From positions 1 through 11,702 of the forward strand of contig JALOTO010000033.1 in assembly GCA_025457845.1 (NCBI GenBank): a DNA stretch of 11,702 nucleotides. The letters run 5' to 3'. Made by a program: the position numbers and the translations under genes. Below are positions 6,243 to 11,702 of the stretch, one piece after another. The notes under the pieces were generated by a model, which saw only the letters and a list, made by a program, of their open reading frames with translations, made no database searches and was not told the DNA's origin. The stretch comes from Thermoplasmata archaeon. GTDB taxonomy: Archaea; Thermoplasmatota; Thermoplasmata; UBA10834. Numbering within the stretch: position 1 is the stretch's first letter; each line of letters starts with the position of its first letter.

Positions 6243-7073
6243 ATGGGCAGGGAGTTCCTCACCATATACTGGAGGGAGATGCTCAGGTTCGTCAGGTTCA
6301 AGGGGCAGCTCTTCGCCGCGCTGGTCCAGCCGGCTCTGTGGCTCCTGCTGTTCGGCGTCGCCATGTCGAGCAACTTCGACAGCAGCATGATACCCACCAT
6401 CCCCGGGGTCGTCTCGGTCGACTACCTCACATTCATGGCGGCGGGGGTCATGGCGATGACGGCCCTGTTCACTTGTCTCTTCGGCGGCATGGGCCTGCTG
6501 TTCGACAAGAACTGGGGAATCATGAAGGAGATGCTCGCGAGCCCGATGCGGTCGTACCACATACAGCTCGGGGTGGGCCTCGGCGGGATCACCAAGTCCC
6601 TCATACAGGTCGGCCTCATAATGGGCTTCGGCATAGTGCTGGGGGTCCAGTTCTTCAACGGGTTCTCGGCCTCGGAGACCGTATGGTCCATCCTAGGGAT
6701 ATTCGCGTTCGTCACGGTCTTCTCCGCGGGGTTCATCTTCCTCTCGGCGGGGATGGCCATGCGCGTGGAGAGCATGGAGAGCGTCCAGGCCATCATGACC
6801 CTGCTGACCATGCCGCTCATGTTCTCGAGCAACGCCCTCTACTCGACGGCCTCGTTCCCGGGGTGGCTCCAGGCGATATCCAGCGTGAACCCGCTGACCT
6901 ACTTCGTCAACGGCATCAGGTACTTCGCCCTGGGGGACGACTTCAGCGCCCTGGGGACGCACTACCAGTACACCGGCGGGGAGATCCTGACCTCGCTCGC
7001 CATCCTGCTCGCGTTCACCGCGGCGACCTTCGTCTTCGCGTGGACGTCATTCAAGAAGGCGAGGGTGACCTGA
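6243..7073 (+). CDS. ABC-2 type transporter permease
   Basis: This 276-residue membrane protein is the partner of the preceding ATPase. About six hydrophobic segments are visible, near residues 22-42, 62-82, 115-138, 148-172, 181-198 and 247-269. The cytoplasmic stretch KNWGIMKEMLASPMRS (89-104) is the conserved region that contacts the ATPase. PLMFSSNALYS and NPLTYFVNGIRY (about 191-228) are the usual ABC-2 permease signature before the last helix. The ATG at 6243 is preceded by AAGGGGG (6228-6234), inside the end of the ATPase gene, with an 8-base spacer. Length is normal for a half-permease, which would act as a homodimer. Confidence 0.93.
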   Translation: MGREFLTIYWREMLRFVRFKGQLFAALVQPALWLLLFGVAMSSNFDSSMIPTIPGVVSVDYLTFMAAGVMAMTALFTCLFGGMGLLFDKNWGIMKEMLASPMRSYHIQLGVGLGGITKSLIQVGLIMGFGIVLGVQFFNGFSASETVWSILGIFAFVTVFSAGFIFLSAGMAMRVESMESVQAIMTLLTMPLMFSSNALYSTASFPGWLQAISSVNPLTYFVNGIRYFALGDDFSALGTHYQYTGGEILTSLAILLAFTAATFVFAWTSFKKARVT

Positions 7074-7103
7074 ACGAGACCGAAGAAACCCCTTCAGTTC
7101 ATC

Positions 7104-7113
7104 ATTTTTAGTA
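7104..7113 (+). promoter_or_regulatory. Candidate TATA box for the winged-helix fusion gene
   Basis: ATTTTTAGTA is the only strongly A/T-rich stretch in the 69-base gap and is centred 35 bases before the ATG at 7143. A start of transcription about 25 bases downstream would leave a leader of about 10 bases or less with no ribosome site, so the gene is probably expressed from a short-leader or leaderless message. The T-run could instead serve as the end signal for the ABC transporter unit; both roles can coexist. Confidence 0.4.
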
Positions 7114-7142
7114 CGATTGTTCATTCAAAGGCATACCGTTAA

Positions 7143-8546
7143 ATGGTGCCTCCGACGTCCCTTCCACCGACGGAGACGGGTCCGATGATGAGGGAGGACG
7201 AGGCCGAGAAGGTGTTGGCGGAATCACCAGAGGATATAGCCGGGCTGCTGAAGTCTGTCGCGAACGTCTCGAGGGTCGAGATACTCGCCCTGCTAATGCG
7301 CGGCAACGCCACCTTCGCCCAGATCATGGCGAGGACGAGGCTGTCCAAGACGGCGCTCGCCAACCACCTCGTCCATCTGGCCGACCGCAACCTCGTCGAG
7401 AGGAAGGGAAGGGGCGAGTACGCCCTAACTGCAGACGGGAGGGACCTGATAAGGTCCGCCGCGTCCGCCTTCGATCGCGCGACGGCTAGGTCGGTAGAAA
7501 GGACGGACCAGCTCCGCAAGCACTACAGGAGGGCGATGGAGATGAACAACGTGAAGGACGGTGCTCTGATATCGAGGCCGGCGACCTACCAGGGGTGCTG
7601 GCTCTCTTACACTGGAGCCATGGCCGGATGCCTCAAGGCACTCGGCAAGCGGTGCGACCCCACCGACGTCGGGGGGCACTCGGGCTACGCGTTCATGGTC
7701 AACGTCTCGAAGGGGGAGACCTGTCCCTCGGGACCGACCGCGATGACCGTCAAGGTGTTCAAGGACATGGTGAAGAGCACCGAGGGCCTCGGATGGGCCG
7801 TCGAGCCGTGGATACACAGCAAGTCATATCCTTCGAAGCCAGGGAGTCCGACAGCGGCGGACATGGAGGTAGTGAGGGGGCTCTTCGAGGACGTGAAGAG
7901 GGAGATCCTGGACAACGACAGACCCGTGGTCCTCTGGGGCCTGGTCGTCCCTGAGTACGGCATAGTCAACGGTTACGAGGGGACGGCGTACAGGGTCAGC
8001 ACGGTAAGGACCATCAACGACCTCACCGAGGACCCCGTCCAATACTACGACCTCAACGCTCCCGGGTGCATAGACGCGCTCTACTTCAGGAAGGAGGTGG
8101 AGGTCGACAGCGAGAAGGCCCTGGAGCAGGCGTTGCGCAGGGCCCTCAGGATGGCGAAGGGCGATGTGCCCATCCAAGCGCACTACGTCGCGGGGCCGCC
8201 GGCCTTCGAGGAGTGGGCAACCGTGCTGACGGACCTCCCTCCCGAGAAGAGGAACTACCTGGGCAACAGCTACACGGGGGCGTGCGTCGGCGAAGGGCGC
8301 AGGATGAGCGCCGAGTTCCTGAAGAGGGCGGCAAGGGATGTGGACAAGGACAGGGCGAAGGACCTGATGGCCGCGTCCAGGAGCTACTCGGAGGGGGCGG
8401 ACCTCATGGGCGGGTTCATGAAGCTCTTCCCGTTCGCCTTCGAGGGGACCATAACGGACAAGGACGCGGAGAAGGGCGCGGTGATCCTGCGAGAGGCGAG
8501 GAAGGCCGAGGAGAAGGCGGTCGCGGCGCTCGAAAGGGCGGTGTGA
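7143..8546 (+). CDS. ArsR-type winged helix fused to a BtrH/C39-like domain
   Basis: The 467-residue protein has two parts. Residues about 30-110 form an ArsR-like winged helix: LKSVANVSRVEILALL, an ATFAQIMARTRLSKTALANHLVHL recognition region, then an LVERKGRGEYALTADGRDLI wing. Residues about 140-440 are unlike any common sensor domain. GCWLSYTGAMAGCLKALG (151-168), GGHSGYAFMVNV (177-188), CPSGPTAM (194-201), PVVLWGLVVPEYGIVNGYEG (261-280), DPVQYYD (297-303) and GPPAFEEWATVL (351-362), followed by a helical tail, recall the BtrH_N/C39-like papain-fold families. C152 would be the candidate nucleophile, but the usual histidine site reads PEYG (Glu271), so a binding rather than a cutting role is possible. 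The call of the second domain is from pattern memory and uncertain. ATG 7143 fits a short-leader message; ATG 7185 or 7188, after a GGAGA site, is an alternative. Confidence 0.7.
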   Translation: MVPPTSLPPTETGPMMREDEAEKVLAESPEDIAGLLKSVANVSRVEILALLMRGNATFAQIMARTRLSKTALANHLVHLADRNLVERKGRGEYALTADGRDLIRSAASAFDRATARSVERTDQLRKHYRRAMEMNNVKDGALISRPATYQGCWLSYTGAMAGCLKALGKRCDPTDVGGHSGYAFMVNVSKGETCPSGPTAMTVKVFKDMVKSTEGLGWAVEPWIHSKSYPSKPGSPTAADMEVVRGLFEDVKREILDNDRPVVLWGLVVPEYGIVNGYEGTAYRVSTVRTINDLTEDPVQYYDLNAPGCIDALYFRKEVEVDSEKALEQALRRALRMAKGDVPIQAHYVAGPPAFEEWATVLTDLPPEKRNYLGNSYTGACVGEGRRMSAEFLKRAARDVDKDRAKDLMAASRSYSEGADLMGGFMKLFPFAFEGTITDKDAEKGAVILREARKAEEKAVAALERAV

Positions 8547-8610
8547 GCGGCTGCGCGAATGAGAGAAAGATGCTGGGAACCGGTTTGAGGGTTTCGAGGG
8601 CGGGAGCGCC

Positions 8611-9639
8611 TCAGTAGATGCTCCCGTCTTCCTGGCTGGACGTCAGGACGCCGTCGACGGCCGAGAGGGTGTAGTCTGTCCCGCCCATGCCGGACCAGGT
8701 CGCGAGGTTGAACGCGTCCCCGTTGTGTATCCTGTGGACCAGGATGTCCTCGTAGGTCAGAGGCGTGTTCCTCTCGCACACCTCGGGCATGCCGGGCGTG
8801 GTGAGGAAGTACGCCACACCAGGGGTCGTGAGGCATGCGCTGAAGAGCGTGACGTCGCCGTTCGCCTCGACCGCCAGGGCGGTCCCCTCCTCGATGCCGA
8901 TGCCTCTCGCCTGCTCCGCCCAGCCGTCCTGGACGATGCGCGCGAGGAAGGTGACGAGCCTGCCCATCCTGTCCCTCGCGACGAAGTGGCTGTCCGTGAT
9001 CGTGTCATCCATGTTGTCGAGCACGAGGAAGTCGTTCTCGAGGGCGACCTTCTTGTGGTACGGGTTGGAGAGCGCCTTGACCGAGTCGATCGTGTCGAAC
9101 TCGGCCGTGAACGAGAACTCGCCCAGGACCGCGAGGCCCGCGCTGGTCCCGCCGATGGGGACTCCGTTGTCGGCGAGCGTGTGTATGGCGTCCTCGACCG
9201 GGGTGCCCATCCACATGCTCACATAATCGTACTGGTCGCCGCCCGCGATGAAGAGCGCCTCTGCGCACAGTATCTTGTCTATGCAGAACGGGTCGTACGA
9301 CGCCTCGGAAGACTGGAATATGATGGTCTCGCAGGAGTCGACCCCGCCAAGCTGCTTGTAGATCCACGGGTTGTACGCGTCAGTTCCGGATGCGCGTATT
9401 ATGAGGAAGTCGCCGCCTCCGGACTTGTCTATCATCCACATCATGGCCTCGGCGACGTCGGTGCCTCCGCCTGCCAGCAGCAGCCCCGGCGAGGTTTCCC
9501 TCGTCACGTCGTCCGGATTGCCCCAGACGTAGTATTCGTACTTCACAGACCCGGCGCTCGCCTGGAGAGAGACCATCACGGTGGCGAACACCATGATGAG
9601 GACCATCGTCAAGGCTGGCGCATAACTCCTGAGATTCAT
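8611..9639 (-). CDS. Secreted S51-family peptidase, cyanophycinase-like
   Basis: This 342-residue protein starts with a signal peptide (about 1-30: a short basic N-end, a hydrophobic core TMVLIMVFATVMVSL, then ASAG), so it is probably exported or anchored at the cell surface. The mature part matches the cyanophycinase branch of peptidase family S51: LLLAGGGTDVAEAM (53-66), LFIAGGDQYDYV (129-140), the nucleophile elbow GTSAG with Ser166, SHFVARDRMGRL with His218, and GIGIEEGTALAVE (246-258). The acidic triad residue should lie between Ser166 and His218, perhaps among E180, D182 and D185. Known S51 enzymes are serine peptidases acting on cyanophycin or Asp-dipeptides; the substrate here is unknown. 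The ATG at 9639 follows a GGGGGCAGGGG purine stretch. It ends convergently, 64 bases from the fusion gene. Confidence 0.88.
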   Translation of the reverse strand: MNLRSYAPALTMVLIMVFATVMVSLQASAGSVKYEYYVWGNPDDVTRETSPGLLLAGGGTDVAEAMMWMIDKSGGGDFLIIRASGTDAYNPWIYKQLGGVDSCETIIFQSSEASYDPFCIDKILCAEALFIAGGDQYDYVSMWMGTPVEDAIHTLADNGVPIGGTSAGLAVLGEFSFTAEFDTIDSVKALSNPYHKKVALENDFLVLDNMDDTITDSHFVARDRMGRLVTFLARIVQDGWAEQARGIGIEEGTALAVEANGDVTLFSACLTTPGVAYFLTTPGMPEVCERNTPLTYEDILVHRIHNGDAFNLATWSGMGGTDYTLSAVDGVLTSSQEDGSIY

Positions 9640-9671
9640 TATCCCCTGCCCCCGTCAGTGCATGGCCGACC

Positions 9672-9684
9672 CGTTACATTACAC
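9672..9684 (-). promoter_or_regulatory. Possible TATA-like element for the S51 peptidase gene
   Basis: Read on the minus strand, the AT-rich patch GTGTAATGTAAC lies about 35-45 bases before the ATG at 9639, the expected distance for an archaeal promoter with a short leader. It is the only A/T-rich patch on that side of the divergent gap. The match to a TATA consensus is weak. Confidence 0.25.
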
Positions 9685-9727
9685 TTGCGCGCTATCAAGG
9701 GCGCCAGTGTCTACAGATGTACGGTTC

Positions 9728-9756
9728 TGTCCCAGCCGCGGCAGGCGGGTGGGACA
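9728..9756 (+). other. Strong hairpin in the divergent S51/histidine kinase gap
   Basis: TGTCCCA (9728-9734) pairs perfectly with TGGGACA (9750-9756). After one G/G mismatch, CCGC (9736-9739) pairs with GCGG (9745-9748), leaving a GGCAG loop. The 11 paired positions and tight loop make it one of the best stems in the intergenic DNA here. It is about 84 bases before the kinase start and about 90 bases before the peptidase start, so it could be a dyad operator shared by both genes or part of a kinase leader RNA. Its GTCCC/GGGAC arms resemble those of the hairpin at 206-239. Confidence 0.45.
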
Positions 9757-9839
9757 ATCGAGCCGGAGGCGGGCACGATAGGGGGTCACACCAAAACACT
9801 AAGGAGCAGGAGGGGGATTACTCGACGGCTTAGGGGGAG

Positions 9840-11474
9840 GTGGTTGAGCTGGAGGTCTGGGGAATACGGTTCCGGTCGTACGCTGTTCTCATCGCCCTCA
9901 CTGCCTCATGCGCTGTGCTGTTCACCGGCGTCGCGGCCCTCAATGCCGCCAGCCCGGCGACCGACATAACTGAACCATCCTACGTCTCCGCCCACACGGC
10001 CCTGCAGCTCCTCTCCATATCGGCATCCCTGAGCATATTCGGTGTCAGGTGGACATCTGGGAGGATGACCAAGGACCTCCCGAACCTGCTCATGGGAACG
10101 ACCTTCATGACTGTCGGGCTCTTCCACCTCTTCCACGCGCTGTCGTACCCAGGCGTCCTCGAGCCGTCAAGGTTCGTATCTCTTGAGATATCCACCTACT
10201 TCAGGGTCATCGCCAGGATCACCATCGCGGCTGCCTTCCTCGGCGTCGCGTTCTTCCAGTTCAGGCGCAAGGCGGAGTCTTCGGATTCCGCGATAATGGC
10301 CTTCGGATCTGGCGTCTACGTGCTCCTCGTCTTCAGCCTGATTATGTTCCAGACGGACCTGCTCCCGCGGTTCACGGACGGGGAGGGAGGGTTGACCGGC
10401 TTCGGAAGGGCTGTCGAGTACGGCGCTGTCGCAGTGTTCGCGATGGGGTCGCTGAAGTACTGGTCGATGGGGGTGGCGCGGCGCGAGGTCACGCACAAGT
10501 ACACCTCCGCCGCCCTCATGGTCGCCGCCTTCGGGGAACTTTCGTTCTCACTCCACGGGCAGGCCTACGACGCGACCCACCTCGCCGCTCACGGCTTCGA
10601 GTTCGCCAGCTTCCTCATACTCTTCCTTGCGCTTCTCAGGGAGTCCGTCGCCATGCCGTTCGAGACTCTCAAGGTGACCAGGTTGGACCAGGAGAAGGAC
10701 AGGGCGGCGCTGAAGGCGAAGACGAAGGAGGCGGAGGAGGCGAAGCTCAGGGCGCAGGCGCATCTGGACTTCCTCGCCCACGACGTCTCGAACATCATAT
10801 CGCCCATAGTCACCTACTCCGAGATGCTCCTCTCGGGCGAGAACCTCACCGCGGAGCAGAGGAAGTACGCCGAAATCATCCTGAAGCAGTCGAAGAAGGG
10901 AGGGACCTTCGTCTCGAGCCTCCGACGGCTCGCAGCCGCCGAGGCCATCCCACCCTCGGAATTCGTCGGGACAGACCTAGTCAGCGTCGTGCGGTCCATG
11001 GAGGAGGTCATGAGGTCGACCCATCCCTTGAAGGCCATCTCGACCACGCAGTCCATACCGGCCGAGGGACAGGCCGTCGCCCCCGGAGGGGAGCACGTGG
11101 AGAACGTCATCTACGAGGTACTGAAGGACCTGGTCGAGGACTTCCCAGATGATTCGATGAGGCTATTCATAGCGATCCAGAAGGTCAAAGACAAGCGAGG
11201 GAGACAGTACTGGAGGATCTCCATCCGACAGAAAGGGCGCCAATTCACCGCCGAGACCCTGGCCGAGGCGAAGGTCATATACGACCCAAGACGCGGGCTC
11301 GGGAGGGGGACTGCATCCACCTATGCATTCTGCTCGTCAATAGTCAGCCACTTCGGCGGGAGGCTCTGGGTCGAGAACGTCGAGGATGGCGAAGAGGGAG
11401 CCGGCAGGCGGGTCAACATAGAGCTGCCCACGGCAGACACCGCGATGGCGATCTTCAGGGGTGACATGACATGA
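9840..11474 (+). CDS. Membrane sensor histidine kinase with MASE3-like domain
   Basis: The 544-residue protein has an N-terminal membrane region of about seven or eight hydrophobic segments (residues 12-265). It contains FMTVGLFHLFHALSYPGV (89-106), which matches the MASE3 sensor pattern. A charged coiled coil (about 280-308) leads to the dimerisation/phosphoacceptor helix with His314 in FLAHDVSNIISPIVTYSEML. The ATP-binding domain is diverged: the N-box region NVIYEVLKDLVED has Glu426 and Asp430 where asparagines are usual, the G1 DxGxG motif is not found (RQKGRQF instead), but G2 is recognisable as GLGRGTASTYAFCSSIVSHFGGRLWVEN (486-513). The start is GTG 9840, the only one possible after an in-frame TAG at 9831, with the GGGGGAG purine run immediately before it. 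The gene overlaps the response regulator by ATGA, so the two form a two-component pair. Its signal is unknown. Confidence 0.85.
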   Translation: MVELEVWGIRFRSYAVLIALTASCAVLFTGVAALNAASPATDITEPSYVSAHTALQLLSISASLSIFGVRWTSGRMTKDLPNLLMGTTFMTVGLFHLFHALSYPGVLEPSRFVSLEISTYFRVIARITIAAAFLGVAFFQFRRKAESSDSAIMAFGSGVYVLLVFSLIMFQTDLLPRFTDGEGGLTGFGRAVEYGAVAVFAMGSLKYWSMGVARREVTHKYTSAALMVAAFGELSFSLHGQAYDATHLAAHGFEFASFLILFLALLRESVAMPFETLKVTRLDQEKDRAALKAKTKEAEEAKLRAQAHLDFLAHDVSNIISPIVTYSEMLLSGENLTAEQRKYAEIILKQSKKGGTFVSSLRRLAAAEAIPPSEFVGTDLVSVVRSMEEVMRSTHPLKAISTTQSIPAEGQAVAPGGEHVENVIYEVLKDLVEDFPDDSMRLFIAIQKVKDKRGRQYWRISIRQKGRQFTAETLAEAKVIYDPRRGLGRGTASTYAFCSSIVSHFGGRLWVENVEDGEEGAGRRVNIELPTADTAMAIFRGDMT

Positions 11475-11702
11475 CGAAACGTGTTTTCATCGTTGACGAT
11501 GAGGAGACCATGATCGAGGCGCTTCAGGAGATGCTACGAAGGGGGGGTTTCGAGGTCGCAGGCGCGGCCCACGACGGTGACGAGGCGATTCGATCATACG
11601 CGGCGATCTCCCCGCCCCCGGACGTCGTGATCATGGACTTCAGGCTGCCCGTCAAGAACGGCATCGAGGTCATGGCGGAGATACTCAGGGTGGACCCGAG
11701 GG
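11471..11702 (+). CDS. Response regulator receiver domain, N-terminal part
   Basis: The first 77 codons are present; the gene continues beyond the right edge. The receiver fold is clear: VFIVDDEE with the metal-binding Asp9 and Asp10, a first helix ending in GFEV, and IMDFRLP with phosphoacceptor Asp56 followed by the KNGIEVM helix. The conserved Ser/Thr and Lys lie outside the window, as does any output domain, so its class (single-domain or with an effector) cannot be told. The ATG at 11471 overlaps the kinase stop (ATGA), showing translational coupling and making the upstream kinase its most likely partner. Confidence 0.92.
   Translation, partial: MTKRVFIVDDEETMIEALQEMLRRGGFEVAGAAHDGDEAIRSYAAISPPPDVVIMDFRLPVKNGIEVMAEILRVDPR

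Noticed and set aside
7723..7734. Palindrome GTCCCTCGGGAC resembling the hairpin arms elsewhere
   Set aside because: It lies within conserved codons of the fusion protein (CPSGPT), so protein coding explains it.
8547..8610. Terminator between the convergent fusion gene and S51 gene
   Set aside because: Only a short AACCGGTT palindrome is present and there is no T-run on either strand.
8725..9969. Long plus-strand open frame (414 codons) opposite the S51 peptidase
   Set aside because: Motif-free shadow; the minus strand has a signal peptide and the S51 active-site motifs.
1..11702. CRISPR array, insertion sequence or integrase/att sites
   Set aside because: No regularly spaced repeats, transposase motifs or terminal repeats were seen; the base composition is even outside promoter regions.

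Overview
The window looks like part of a chromosome from a high-GC archaeon, most likely an uncultured member of the Thermoplasmatota. This is inferred from gene families and style, not from a marker gene. The arginine codon AGG and isoleucine codon ATA are very common. An AbrB-type regulator sits directly before a DrrA-like ABC exporter, a pairing familiar from archaea. The sensor kinase has a MASE3-like membrane region. Intergenic stretches carry AT-rich, TATA-like patches rather than bacterial -35/-10 pairs, and starts mix ATG, GTG and TTG. No rRNA, tRNA, CRISPR array, insertion sequence or origin is visible, and no intergenic gap exceeds about 200 bases.

Left part (1-3181, all + strand): the tail of a PLP-dependent aminotransferase; a structured 142-base gap; an ammonium transporter gene (amt) broken by what looks like a 19-base deletion near base 395; an aldo/keto reductase with a C-terminal ferredoxin-like domain; and a small DsrE-family sulfur-relay-like protein.

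Middle part: a minus-strand arsenic resistance pair (3197-4791), an Acr3 arsenite efflux pump followed by a low-molecular-weight-phosphatase-type arsenate reductase with a TTGA stop/start overlap. Across an AT-rich divergent promoter region (4792-4946) lies a plus-strand unit (4947-7073): an AbrB-fold regulator, an ABC ATPase and an ABC-2 permease. Together they form a probable regulated exporter.

Right part: a 467-residue protein (7143-8546) joining an ArsR-type winged helix to a large domain resembling the BtrH/C39-like papain-fold families; a convergent secreted S51 (cyanophycinase-like) peptidase (8611-9639, minus); a 200-base divergent gap with a strong hairpin; and a MASE3-like histidine kinase (9840-11474) overlapping by four bases a response regulator that runs off the window end.

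The items most worth a second look are the winged-helix/C39-like fusion, the degenerate ATP-binding domain of the histidine kinase, the amt deletion, the tandem 18-base repeats and alternative CxxC-coding frame before the AbrB gene, and two GC-rich hairpins with similar arms upstream of amt and of the kinase. None of these proves a new system. The fusion protein is the best candidate for undescribed biology.
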